Assembly: GCF_034090345.1 (NCBI RefSeq)
Contig: NZ_JAXDSS010000046.1
Coordinates: 1-64,000 of the forward strand
From: Peptoniphilus sp034090345
GTDB taxonomy: Bacteria > Bacillota > Clostridia > Tissierellales > Peptoniphilaceae
Reading direction: 5' to 3'
DNA: 64,000 bases
The translations under genes and the position numbers were made by a program. Shown here in pieces: positions 8,865-17,734 of the stretch (positions are counted from its first letter, which is position 1; each line of letters begins with the position of its first letter). Under the pieces are notes generated by a model that did not search any database, was not told where the DNA came from, and saw only the letters and a program-made list of their open reading frames with translations.

Positions 8865-10232
8865 CTATTTTTTAGCCCCCGGATAATATTTCGGATCTTT
8901 AAAAAATTCATCTACAAGCTCTTTAAGTTCTCCACTGAGCATTATCATACCTACCATGTTAGTAAAAACAACAAGTCCTAAAGTTGCATCCAAGAATACT
9001 CCTGCATTATCAAATGATACAAATCCACCAAGTATAACCATGCCGCAAGCTATAAGTCTTACAACTTTACCTATAGTTGTACCGAATAGATATTCGCCTT
9101 GTTTTTCAGCATAAAATACTATAACTATTATTGTAGAAAGTACAAATAAGAACAAACTTATTGCTATAATTGCTGTTCCAACTTGTCCAAATGCAGAATT
9201 AAATGCTCTCTCAACCCCTATATCTTTCATATCAGGATTTTGATAAAGCCCTGTTACAATAACTACAAGCGTAGAAATTGTACATACGATAATTGTATCT
9301 GCTATTACTTCAAATATACCCCACATACCTTGTCTACAAGGATGGTCAGTAACTGCTGTTGCGTGTGCATAAGGCGCTGAACCCATACCCGCTTCATTTG
9401 AATAACAACCTCTTGCTGCTCCGGCTCTAATAAGTTGAGCTATACCTGCTCCGGCTGCTCCTCCAACAACAGCTCTTGGATTAAATGCTCCGACTATAAT
9501 CATTCTAAATGCTTCAGGGAGTTTATCTATATGCATAACTATAATTGCAAGACCTGCCAATATGTAGATTGTTGCCATTATAGGTACCATCTTTTCAGTT
9601 ACTTGAGCAATTCTCTTAATCCCGCCATAAGCTACTAACACAACCAACACAGCTATTATAACAGCTGAAACCACTCTTGATAAACCCAGTTGTTCCAAAG
9701 GCGCAGCTGCTGAAATCGTTTGTAATGTTATTGATGGCAATATTTCTATCATAAAGAAGAAAGATACTAAGAACCCCATTATCTTGCCTAAAGTTCCTCC
9801 AATACCCTTTTTAAATGTATATGCAGGTCCTCCAACATATTCTCCTTCAACATTCTTTTCTCTATACTTAATACCTAATATTATTTCTCCAAACTTAGTT
9901 GCTTGACCTATTAAAGCTGCAATCCACATCCAAAATATTGCTCCAGGACCTGCGGTAAAAATAATAGAAGGTGCTACTACTATATTTGCCGCTCCTATTG
10001 ACGATGCAAGTGCTGCCGTTGCCGCTTGGAAAGGACTTACTGAACCCTCTCCTCCAACATTAGAAGAAAACATTTTTCCAAAAGTTTGTTTTAAAATAAA
10101 TGAAAGATATCTGACTTGAATAAATCCTGTTCTCACACAGATTATAAGCCCTCCACCAAGTAATACTATTAATATTGGCCATCCCCAAAATGCGTTAGTT
10201 ATATCAGATATTATTTTTATTAAATTTTCCAT
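8865..10232 (-). CDS. AGCS family Na+/alanine(glycine) symporter
   Basis: The 455-residue protein has about eleven membrane segments, the family N-terminus FWGWPILIVLLGGGL and the signature SNEAGMGSAP near residue 280. AGCS carriers take up small neutral amino acids with Na+. In this operon, directly after OTC, it may import or exchange an amino acid of the pathway (for example alanine or citrulline), but substrate cannot be read from sequence. ATG at 10232 follows AAAGGAG. A 10-bp hairpin lies in the gap to OTC. Confidence 0.88.
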   Translation of the reverse strand: MENLIKIISDITNAFWGWPILIVLLGGGLIICVRTGFIQVRYLSFILKQTFGKMFSSNVGGEGSVSPFQAATAALASSIGAANIVVAPSIIFTAGPGAIFWMWIAALIGQATKFGEIILGIKYREKNVEGEYVGGPAYTFKKGIGGTLGKIMGFLVSFFFMIEILPSITLQTISAAAPLEQLGLSRVVSAVIIAVLVVLVAYGGIKRIAQVTEKMVPIMATIYILAGLAIIVMHIDKLPEAFRMIIVGAFNPRAVVGGAAGAGIAQLIRAGAARGCYSNEAGMGSAPYAHATAVTDHPCRQGMWGIFEVIADTIIVCTISTLVVIVTGLYQNPDMKDIGVERAFNSAFGQVGTAIIAISLFLFVLSTIIVIVFYAEKQGEYLFGTTIGKVVRLIACGMVILGGFVSFDNAGVFLDATLGLVVFTNMVGMIMLSGELKELVDEFFKDPKYYPGAKK

Positions 10233-10256
10233 AATAAACTCCTTTAGTTAATTGAG

Positions 10257-10288
10257 ATTTAGGGGAAACTGTTGCGTCTCCCCTAAAT
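10257..10288 (-). promoter_or_regulatory. Stable hairpin between OTC and the AGCS gene
   Basis: ATTTAGGGGA (10257-10266) and TCCCCTAAAT (10279-10288) form a perfect 10-bp stem with a 12-base loop. No T-run follows on the minus strand, so it is more likely a processing, stabilising or partial attenuation structure than a full terminator. Confidence 0.55.
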
Positions 10289-10322
10289 ACACCAATAAAT
10301 TCTCTATCTCATAAGTTGTCCA

Positions 10323-11315
10323 TTAACAAAGAGTTGCATAAATTACCGCTTTTATAGTATGCATTCTATTTTCAGCTTGATCAAATACTAATGATTGTTT
10401 TGATTCAAATACTTCATCGGTAACTTCCATTTCTTCTAATCCGAATTTTTCATAAATATCTTTTCCAACTTTTGTCTTTGTATCGTGGAAAGATGGTAGA
10501 CAGTGTAAGAAAATAGCTTCTTCATTAGCATTTTCCATAGCCGCTTTGTTTATTTGATAATCCTTCAAAAGTGATATTCTCTTTTCCCAAATTTCTGCCG
10601 GCTCGCCCATAGATACCCAGATGTCAGTGTAAAGAATATCAGCATTTTCAGTACCCTCTTTAACATCAGATGTTAAAGTTACTGTACAGTGATTTTCCTT
10701 AGCTATTTCTTTTGCCATTTCTACAAGATGATCTTCAGGGAATAATTCTTCCGGTGCACAAGCCACGAAATTAACTCCTAATTTTGCGCAAACTATCATA
10801 AGAGAATTAGCAACATTGTTTCTTGCATCTCCCATGTATACAAATTTTAATCCTTTTAAATATCCAAAATGTTCTTCAACTGTAAGCATATCTGCCAACA
10901 TTTGAGTTGGATGCCATTCATCAGTCAATCCATTCCATACAGGTACTCCTGCATATTTCCCCAATTCTTCAACTGTTTCTTGAGAGAATCCACGATACTC
11001 AATACCATCATACATTCTTCCAAGAACTCTCGCTGTATCTGCAATAGATTCCTTATGTCCCATTTGAGAACCGGCTGGATCTAAATAAGTTACTCCCATT
11101 CCAAGGTCGTTTCCAGCAACTTCAAATGAGCATCTAGTTCTAGTTGAAGTCTTTTCAAATAATAAAACAATATTTTTCCCCTCAAGATACTTGTGTGGTT
11201 GTCCTGCTCTTTTCATTGACTTGAAGTTTTTAGCAAGTTCCATTAAATAACGAACTTCTTCTGAACTAAAATCAATCAACTTTAAAAAATTTCTACCTCT
11301 AAGATTTTGTGCCAT
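10323..11315 (-). CDS. arcB: Ornithine carbamoyltransferase, probably catabolic
   Basis: The 330-residue enzyme contains the carbamoyl-phosphate site STRTRC, HPTQ, the SMG ornithine loop (VSMGEPAE) and the HCLP motif (FLHCLPSFHD). It interconverts citrulline plus phosphate with ornithine plus carbamoyl phosphate. The carbamate kinase in the same operon and the absence of arginine biosynthesis genes point to the catabolic direction. ATG at 11315 (MAQNLRGRNFL) is preferred to a GTG at 11324 that lies inside the AAAGGAGTG ribosome site. It is the first gene of the operon and is transcribed away from the AraC-type regulator. Confidence 0.94.
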   Translation of the reverse strand: MAQNLRGRNFLKLIDFSSEEVRYLMELAKNFKSMKRAGQPHKYLEGKNIVLLFEKTSTRTRCSFEVAGNDLGMGVTYLDPAGSQMGHKESIADTARVLGRMYDGIEYRGFSQETVEELGKYAGVPVWNGLTDEWHPTQMLADMLTVEEHFGYLKGLKFVYMGDARNNVANSLMIVCAKLGVNFVACAPEELFPEDHLVEMAKEIAKENHCTVTLTSDVKEGTENADILYTDIWVSMGEPAEIWEKRISLLKDYQINKAAMENANEEAIFLHCLPSFHDTKTKVGKDIYEKFGLEEMEVTDEVFESKQSLVFDQAENRMHTIKAVIYATLC

Positions 11316-11372
11316 TTTAATCACTCCTTTATGTAACTTATCTTTACTACCTAAGATTAATTTATCACATTT

Positions 11373-11482
11373 GAAAACATTTCCAGAGACAAATTAAGAT
11401 TAATTTTCTGTAAATAATTTCTATTATCTCACAATGTACAAATATGGCTATCTTTATAGTACTAATTTAGTCCAATGTTTTC
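11373..11482. promoter_or_regulatory. Intergenic control region with an inverted pair of 9-bp motifs
   Basis: GAAAACATT at 11373-11381 and its inverse AATGTTTTC at 11474-11482 lie about 90 bases apart between the OTC and regulator genes. They are candidate operator half-sites for the divergent regulator. No convincing OTC promoter could be fixed by eye. Confidence 0.3.
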
Positions 11483-11485
11483 CAA

Positions 11486-11514
11486 TTGCACTAAAGTGAA
11501 TTACGTATTATAAT
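11486..11514 (+). promoter_or_regulatory. Promoter of the AraC-type regulator
   Basis: TTGCAC (11486-11491) and TATAAT (11509-11514) are separated by exactly 17 bases. The expected transcript start is near 11521, giving a leader of about 75 bases before the ATG at 11597. One candidate operator half-site (AATGTTTTC) ends four bases upstream of the -35. Confidence 0.7.
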
Positions 11515-11596
11515 AATTTTATCACATTAAATATAACTTAAACATAGAATAATGTTTCTTATCTGATCCTTATGTTATATTTTGGAGAGATTCACC

Positions 11597-12814
11597 ATGA
11601 AAAAAATTAAAATACAAGAAAATTATAACGAAACTGTTGATAATAACTACATTTTTAATTTTGACATACAAAGTGATTCTAAACCCACAGAACCACTTTT
11701 GCATAAACACAGCAGATTTATCTACATCTTAGAAGGACATGGCAAAATTAAAATTCAAAATAAAATTATAGCCTTATTCCCGGGAGTTATAATTTCAATA
11801 GCTCCGTGGCAAATTTCGGAAATAATAGAAGTTTCCGAAGAACTCACATACTATCTTTTGGTCTATAATTTTAATCTCCTAAACATCTATATAAAAAAAG
11901 AATTTAATATCAATAGTGAAAACATTAACATAATAAATTCTCTTTATAAATCAAATGTAATCATACCTTCCAGCAAAGATTCACTGAAAATAAAATCAAT
12001 TTTTGAAGATATTAAAGATGAATTTGGACTTTGCTCTGTTAATTTCATTTCAGAATCAAAACCTTATTCAACTCTTTATGGCATTTCAAAATTTGCTGAA
12101 CTCTTAGTTATATATTTAAGAAATATTAATGAAACTACACCAGCTGACGATGAAATTAACCCGGACATGATTTTTATGTATATGTTTTTAAACTGTTGCA
12201 ATAATTTGAGTTTAGAATTGATTTCAAAAGCATTCTTTATGAGCGAAAGTTCCATCTCCAAATATATACATGATTTTACCGGAATTGGATTTTATGAATT
12301 ATTAAATGAAATGAGAATTTTTAAAGCTAAATTTCTTTTAACTCATACAAATTTAAATATAAAAGATATTGCATATATATTAAACTATTCCGATCCCGGG
12401 CAACTATCAAAAATATTCCATGACAAATATCATCTTGGAACTAAAGATTTTAAAAAATTACAATGTCCTGAGTCATTAGTAAACATAAGGCTTGATTATA
12501 GAGGACTAAAAATAATTGAATATATGTATGAAAATTATGATGAAGAATTAGATATAGGCACAGTTTCAGATTTATTTAAGACCACACCAAAAAATATAAA
12601 TAGTATTCTAATGTATTACATTGAGAAAAATTTTTACAACTTTTTAAATCAAATTAGAATTCATAAAGCTTGCGACCTACTCACTGAGACTGAACTTCCT
12701 ATCGCAGATATTTCAGCTTTAGTAGGATATAATTCTACAAAAACTTTCGTCAGAAATTTTATAAAGATTTTAAATATTACCCCTTCTGAATTTAGAACAA
12801 CATATATAAAATAA
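11597..12814 (+). CDS. AraC-family regulator with two tandem DNA-binding domains
   Basis: The 405-residue protein begins with a cupin-like sensor region (about 20-110, with LLHKHSRFIYILEGHG). It then has one complete AraC domain at about 195-290 (double helix-turn-helix, ending IKDIAYILNYSDPGQLSKIF) and a second at about 300-405 (ending ISALVGYNSTKTFVRNF). Most AraC proteins have only one such domain. The ATG at 11597 follows GGAGAG; an in-frame TTG at 11582 is less likely. It is divergent from the OTC operon and is the obvious candidate for its regulator, sensing perhaps an amino acid of the pathway. That role is inference. Confidence 0.85.
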   Translation: MKKIKIQENYNETVDNNYIFNFDIQSDSKPTEPLLHKHSRFIYILEGHGKIKIQNKIIALFPGVIISIAPWQISEIIEVSEELTYYLLVYNFNLLNIYIKKEFNINSENINIINSLYKSNVIIPSSKDSLKIKSIFEDIKDEFGLCSVNFISESKPYSTLYGISKFAELLVIYLRNINETTPADDEINPDMIFMYMFLNCCNNLSLELISKAFFMSESSISKYIHDFTGIGFYELLNEMRIFKAKFLLTHTNLNIKDIAYILNYSDPGQLSKIFHDKYHLGTKDFKKLQCPESLVNIRLDYRGLKIIEYMYENYDEELDIGTVSDLFKTTPKNINSILMYYIEKNFYNFLNQIRIHKACDLLTETELPIADISALVGYNSTKTFVRNFIKILNITPSEFRTTYIK

Positions 12815-12858
12815 AATAGGCGATAAACGGAAAAATATGATCCATTTATCGCTTATTT
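12813..12858. terminator. Bidirectional terminator between the regulator and the nickel ABC operon
   Basis: AAAATAGGCGATAAA (12813-12827) pairs with TTTATCGCTTATTT (12845-12858), with one mismatch. It serves two convergent genes, and the last codons of the minus-strand ATPase gene lie inside the right arm. Confidence 0.6.
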
Positions 12859-13457
12859 ATCTCTTTTAAGTCAATTATTCTATCTGATATTTTATCTATC
12901 AAAGCATAATTATGTGATATAAATAACATGCCTATCTTTCTCTGTCTCACATAGTTGATTAATTCCTCCAGAAGTTTGACTTGTGTTATTGCATCTAACA
13001 TTGAAGTTATTTCATCAGCTACCAAATACTTAGTATCTTCATGCATAACTCTGGCTATACATATTCTCTGTAACTCTCCTCCAGATAGCTCATTTGGAAA
13101 ATTTCTTAACCAGAAATCTTTTATTCCAAAACTTTTAATTACTTCTTCACTTACGTTCCAACCTTCATTTAAAATTTTTGATACTTTCCAGTTTGGGTTT
13201 ATGCTTTTTTCAGGATGCTGATGAATCATTTGTACTTTTAAAAATCCTTGCAATTTTTCTATGTCTTCTCCATCCACTAAAATTTTACCTGAGTTTGGTC
13301 TTAGATATCCACTCATCAACTGTCCCAAAGTACTTTTCCCATATCCAGACGGAGCCACAATTCCCAAAATTTCATTTTCATCTAATTCTAAACTCAAATT
13401 TTTTATAATTGGAGTTGTTTTGTCATAAGAAAAACACACATTTTCTAACTTTATCAA
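12846..13457 (-). CDS. nikE: Nickel/oligopeptide-type ABC transporter ATPase (second subunit)
   Basis: The 203-residue ATPase has Walker A APSGYGKST, ABC signature LSGGELQR and Walker B YLVADE followed by the usual SMLDA. It is short for an Opp/Nik-type ATPase because it lacks the C-terminal oligopeptide extension, which is common in nickel importers. It is the last gene of the NPN/nickel operon, 11 bases after the other ATPase. It energises import of the ligand bound by the lipoprotein at 16092-17708; nickel is inferred from the lar genes. Confidence 0.82.
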   Translation of the reverse strand: MIKLENVCFSYDKTTPIIKNLSLELDENEILGIVAPSGYGKSTLGQLMSGYLRPNSGKILVDGEDIEKLQGFLKVQMIHQHPEKSINPNWKVSKILNEGWNVSEEVIKSFGIKDFWLRNFPNELSGGELQRICIARVMHEDTKYLVADEITSMLDAITQVKLLEELINYVRQRKIGMLFISHNYALIDKISDRIIDLKEINKR

Positions 13458-13468
13458 TATTTCTTCTC

Positions 13469-14239
13469 CTAAAAGTCAACTTTAAACTCATTTTCAGGCA
13501 AAGCTCTTAACAACTTCCTTGTGTAATCGTTCTTTAAATTTAAGCCATTATTTTCAAAATCTTTTATGTCTTCAACTTCTATAATTGTCCCATCCCAAAA
13601 AACTGCAATCCTATCTGCAAACTCAAGTGCCATTTTCAAATCATGTGTTATGACTAAAGCTGATTTTCCTCTCTCTTTTAAGGATTTAAAAAAGTTAACT
13701 GTTTCTTCAACACCCAAGTCGTCCATACCTGGTGTTGGTTCATCCGCTACTATCAAGTCAGCTTCACTAATCATACTTTCACTAACGAGTATCCTTCTTG
13801 CCATCCCCCCCGAAAGTTCAAATGGATATTTATAAAGGACTTCTTTTTTTAATCCAAACTGATTTAACATTTCTTCGTATTTCTTTTCATCTCTTTTATA
13901 AAATTTAAGTTGCTTTTTAATTTTTAAAAGTGGATTTAATGAGTTTACCGTCTGTGGAATTAACCAAATTTGTTCACCACGCAGCTTTTCAATAGATCTA
14001 TTGTTTAACGATTGCTCTTTATAATAAATTTCACCCCTTACAACAGCATTATATGGTAATAAATTTAAGATTGCATGAGCTAATAAACTCTTTCCGGACC
14101 CACTCGCCCCAACAATCGCAACAACTTCATTAGCTCCAACTTTTAAGTTTAAATTGTGTACTACATTTAATTCTCTTACTCTAAGACCTTTTTCATACTG
14201 TAGAAATGAAATGCTTAAATCTTCTATATTTAATAACAT
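13469..14239 (-). CDS. nikD: Nickel/oligopeptide-type ABC transporter ATPase (first subunit)
   Basis: The 256-residue protein has Walker A GASGSGKS, signature LSGGMARR (the methionine variant seen in NikD-like proteins) and Walker B LIVADEPTPGMDD. It pairs with the ATPase encoded just downstream, and four bases separate it from the upstream permease gene. Function follows from the operon: one of two ATPases of a five-component Opp/Nik-family importer. Confidence 0.83.
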   Translation of the reverse strand: MLLNIEDLSISFLQYEKGLRVRELNVVHNLNLKVGANEVVAIVGASGSGKSLLAHAILNLLPYNAVVRGEIYYKEQSLNNRSIEKLRGEQIWLIPQTVNSLNPLLKIKKQLKFYKRDEKKYEEMLNQFGLKKEVLYKYPFELSGGMARRILVSESMISEADLIVADEPTPGMDDLGVEETVNFFKSLKERGKSALVITHDLKMALEFADRIAVFWDGTIIEVEDIKDFENNGLNLKNDYTRKLLRALPENEFKVDF

Positions 14240-14243
14240 AAAA

Positions 14244-15119
14244 TCACCTGTGATAAGAATATGGGCAAATTAAATCTTTTAAACTTTCTCCTAAAAAATT
14301 AATACATACTACTATACTCACCAATGCTATCCCCGGAAATATTGCCAAATGCCAATAACCATAAATTAAATATTTCATAGCCTCTGACAAAATTATTCCC
14401 ACCGCCGGTGTAGATGCATCAAATCCAAATCCCAAAAATGTTATTCCTGCCTCATGTAATATTGCATGAGGAAATAACAATATAGTTCCAACTAAAATCT
14501 GTGGTAATATTTTAGGTATAACGTGATTAAATGCAATATATAAACTGCTCTTACCCATAGCTTGTGAAATTTTTATGTAGTTTTCTTGTTTTATCTCCAA
14601 AATTTCAGCTCTTATAATTCTAGTAAGAGAAGTCCAATGAGTCAGTGCTATTCCAATTATAATCCCTTTAACCCCTCTTCCAACTGCTACAGCAATTACA
14701 ATTAAAAACACCATGTGTGGTATTGCTAAAGATATATCTATCAGCCAATTCACAATAATATCTGTCTTTTTGCCAAACACAGTCAATAGAATTGCAAAAG
14801 TCATAGTTATTAAAACACTGGAAAAACTTGCAACCATTCCTACACAAATTGATATCCCAAGGCCCTTAACTGTCCTTAAAAACATATCTCTGCCTACTGC
14901 ATCAGTTCCAAAAAGATGCTCTAAACTAGGACCTAGAAACTTTTCAGAAAAATTAACTTTTAAATCTGCTTCACTTATTCTCCAATAACTTATAAATATA
15001 TATGCTATAAAAAATATTGCTACGGTCATTATAGTTAATGTTATTTGTCTTTGTGATTTTCGTTGATTAGTATTTTTAAAAATTTTTATTTTTGATTTTA
15101 TATCTTTATTAAATTCCAC
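14244..15119 (-). CDS. nikC: Nickel/oligopeptide-type ABC transporter permease
   Basis: The 291-residue membrane protein is of the NikC/OppC type: one N-terminal membrane segment, a loop with LEHLFGTDAVGRDMFLRTV (the family's GTDxxGRD motif) and a C-terminal BPD_transp_1 domain with about five segments. The start is GTG at 15119 behind AGGAGG. It overlaps the other permease gene by 11 bases. The long basic cytoplasmic N-terminus (about 25 residues) is usual for this subunit. Confidence 0.86.
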   Translation of the reverse strand: MEFNKDIKSKIKIFKNTNQRKSQRQITLTIMTVAIFFIAYIFISYWRISEADLKVNFSEKFLGPSLEHLFGTDAVGRDMFLRTVKGLGISICVGMVASFSSVLITMTFAILLTVFGKKTDIIVNWLIDISLAIPHMVFLIVIAVAVGRGVKGIIIGIALTHWTSLTRIIRAEILEIKQENYIKISQAMGKSSLYIAFNHVIPKILPQILVGTILLFPHAILHEAGITFLGFGFDASTPAVGIILSEAMKYLIYGYWHLAIFPGIALVSIVVCINFLGESLKDLICPYSYHR

Positions 15120-16083
15120 TTTTCCTCCTAAGCCTTGGGTCTATAAATAAATATAGTAAATCACAAACTCTATTGCCCACATATACAAACACACCGGAAA
15201 AAACCACTAGTCCCAACAGTAAAGGCGTATCACCTCTAAGCCCAGCCTCAACTGTCAAATTCCCTAAGCCCGGATAATTAAAAACATTTTCTACTAATAC
15301 AGTCCCCGAAAACAATTCGCTAAAATACGTAAATTGAAGTGTCAGTCCAGGTAAAATCATATTTTTAAAAGCATAGTTCCAAAGTATCTCTCTCTTCTTT
15401 AATCCTTTTGCCTTTGCATAAAGTACATAGTCTGAGTTTAAAATGTCTTCAACTTTAGCACGTGTTTGTAAAATTATATTTGAGACTCCTGCCAACACAA
15501 GACTTATACAAGGTAATACCATATATTTTAACCTTTGTAAAAAATTTACATCTATATCTCTAACACCTATTGGCGAACCCATAGATGCCGGAAACCAATT
15601 CAATTTTATTGAAAACACAACTATCAACATCAACCCTATCCAAAATGTAGGCATTGCAGCAAAAATTAAAGCATATAACTTAATTGCTTTATCTTTTATT
15701 GTGCCTACATTAGCCCCTGCAACGATCCCTAATACAATCCCAAATATCCCCTGTAGAAGCCATGCACATGCCATTAGCATAATAGAAGATGAAAACCCTC
15801 TTTTTATTATTTCTAAAACTGGTCTATTATATATATTTGAGATTCCTAAATTCCCTCTTAATAAAAATTTAAGCCATATTATATATCTTTCAAATAGCGA
15901 TTTATCTAAGCCCCATTTTAATATTAGGGCTTGTTTTTCATCTAGTGTTAAACCTATTGCCCTGCTCCTTGTAAATGAAGCAACAGGGTCAATAGGCGAG
16001 TGATCTATCAATAAAAAAGATATAAAAGAAATACTTAAAATTAAAACACAAAAGAATAAAGTTTGTTTTATAATCTTTTTCAT
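15109..16083 (-). CDS. nikB: Nickel/oligopeptide-type ABC transporter permease
   Basis: The protein is of the NikB/OppB type: an N-terminal membrane segment, the RYIIWLKFLLRGNLG region (family motif YxxWLxxxLxGDLG) and a C-terminal permease domain with the EAA-like ILNSDYVLYAKAKGLKKREI. I chose ATG at 16083 (MKKIIKQTLFF, 324 residues), 8 bases after the binding-protein stop, over an in-frame start at 16107 inside the upstream gene. It forms the membrane channel with the next gene product. Confidence 0.85.
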   Translation of the reverse strand: MKKIIKQTLFFCVLILSISFISFLLIDHSPIDPVASFTRSRAIGLTLDEKQALILKWGLDKSLFERYIIWLKFLLRGNLGISNIYNRPVLEIIKRGFSSSIMLMACAWLLQGIFGIVLGIVAGANVGTIKDKAIKLYALIFAAMPTFWIGLMLIVVFSIKLNWFPASMGSPIGVRDIDVNFLQRLKYMVLPCISLVLAGVSNIILQTRAKVEDILNSDYVLYAKAKGLKKREILWNYAFKNMILPGLTLQFTYFSELFSGTVLVENVFNYPGLGNLTVEAGLRGDTPLLLGLVVFSGVFVYVGNRVCDLLYLFIDPRLRRKSGI

Positions 16084-16091
16084 TTTAAAAA

Positions 16092-17708
16092 TTACTTCCA
16101 TTTCCAATTAGAAATTGTATCAATCATTGGCCAACCCCCACCATGAGGTTGTATTTTTTGTCTTCCTATTTCAAGTTCATCGCGAACTAAATATAGATGA
16201 TTTTCATTTACCAACCAAATCCACGGGCAATCACCTTTCCATGATAAACCTGTTTCTCCATCCCATTGAGCAAGCTTGAAATTTTCATAAAGTGCATCAA
16301 CATTATCACTAGATAGAGCTTTTTCAAAGTACTCATCAACTTTTTCATTTGCATATTGATTTGCATTATAATATTCAAATCCTTTAAATTTACTAGAATA
16401 GTTATAGTACATCTCTAGAGGGTCATATCCTCCCCACCCAAATAAAACAGCACTGCTATACATTCTTGGAGTTACAAAATCCCAATCTCCGTATACAAGA
16501 TTCACATCTATGCCTATTTCTTTTGCTCTCTCAGCGAAGTACAGTGCAATATTTTCTCTTTCTTTATAAGAGTACAGCAAATCAAATTTTGCTTTTAGTC
16601 CATTTTTCTCGCGTACTCCATCAGCTCCCATTTTCCAACCTGCATCTTCTAAAATCTTCTTTGCACCTTCTATATCACCATCAAATAAATCATTAGTTTG
16701 TTCATTGTACCACGGCATTTCATCGGCAACTGAATTTGCCTTAGTTCCCTCTCCATTTAGAACATTATCTATTATCTCTTGTCTATCCATAGCTATATTA
16801 AGTGCTTTTCTAATTTCAAGATCAGAAGTTACATCATTCCCAATAGGACTTCCCGGCGACATTGTATCATCGTTTGTCACCTTTCCTTCATTCTTTACAA
16901 CAGGCATTGAAATTCCCCTGTTATCTATTGACTTTATACTTTCAACATGGAATCCTTCTACATTTATATCTTTAGCAGTGTAAGGAATCTTTATCATATC
17001 GCAGTCTCCTGATTTAGCTGTTGCCAAAACAGAATCATCATCCTTGAAAAATAAAAAAGTTAATTTTTTAAACGGAACTTTGTCTCCGTAATAGTATTCA
17101 TTAGGTTCTACAATAAGTTGTTGCCCTTCTTTCCACTCCAACAGCTTAAAAGGCCCTGTCCCGATTGGATTTTTCCCATAATCTTGATTGTAAGCGTGTT
17201 TTGGGACAATTGACAGTGAACACATAGAGGACATAAACGAAATATCCGGCTGATTCAATTCTATCTCAACCTTGTATTCGTCTGATTTTCTAGCTTCTAA
17301 AAGCCTACTCAAATTAACTCCTGGCGTCTTTTCTTCTTTAGCTAAATTATATGTAAAGACAACATCATCCGCCGTAAAAACTTCTCCATCAGACCACTTT
17401 ACATCATCTCTTAATGTAATTTCATATACCTTCTTATCCTCAGATAATTTATATTCTTTTGCTAAGTCCGGAACTATATTCAAATCAATATCTCTTTTAA
17501 ATAGAGCTGACTGAAAAATAGCAGTCCCATAATGTCCTGAGCCATGTATTGGGTCCCAACCTTGTTCCGGCTCACTACCTAACCCCAGAACTAATTCATC
17601 TTTTTTAGCAGTAGTTTCTTTTGTATTCTCTTCTTTCTTATCTGCGCAAGCTACCATTACAAATAACAGCATCATTATCAACAAAGCGTTTTTTAAAAAT
17701 TTTTTCAT
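16092..17708 (-). CDS. nikA: Nickel/oligopeptide-type ABC transporter substrate-binding lipoprotein
   Basis: The 538-residue protein has a lipoprotein signal ending VMVAC (Cys21) and an SBP_bac_5 fold with motifs such as YEITLRDDVKWSDG, FTADDVVFT and IGTGPFKLLEW. It would sit on the outer face of the membrane and bind the ligand, probably a chelated nickel complex. Specificity is inferred from the larB/C/E genes in the same operon; a peptide ligand cannot be excluded from the sequence. It begins 26 bases after the methyltransferase gene. Confidence 0.8.
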   Translation of the reverse strand: MKKFLKNALLIMMLLFVMVACADKKEENTKETTAKKDELVLGLGSEPEQGWDPIHGSGHYGTAIFQSALFKRDIDLNIVPDLAKEYKLSEDKKVYEITLRDDVKWSDGEVFTADDVVFTYNLAKEEKTPGVNLSRLLEARKSDEYKVEIELNQPDISFMSSMCSLSIVPKHAYNQDYGKNPIGTGPFKLLEWKEGQQLIVEPNEYYYGDKVPFKKLTFLFFKDDDSVLATAKSGDCDMIKIPYTAKDINVEGFHVESIKSIDNRGISMPVVKNEGKVTNDDTMSPGSPIGNDVTSDLEIRKALNIAMDRQEIIDNVLNGEGTKANSVADEMPWYNEQTNDLFDGDIEGAKKILEDAGWKMGADGVREKNGLKAKFDLLYSYKERENIALYFAERAKEIGIDVNLVYGDWDFVTPRMYSSAVLFGWGGYDPLEMYYNYSSKFKGFEYYNANQYANEKVDEYFEKALSSDNVDALYENFKLAQWDGETGLSWKGDCPWIWLVNENHLYLVRDELEIGRQKIQPHGGGWPMIDTISNWKWK

Positions 17709-17734
17709 AACTCCTCCTACTAATGTTGTTAGAT

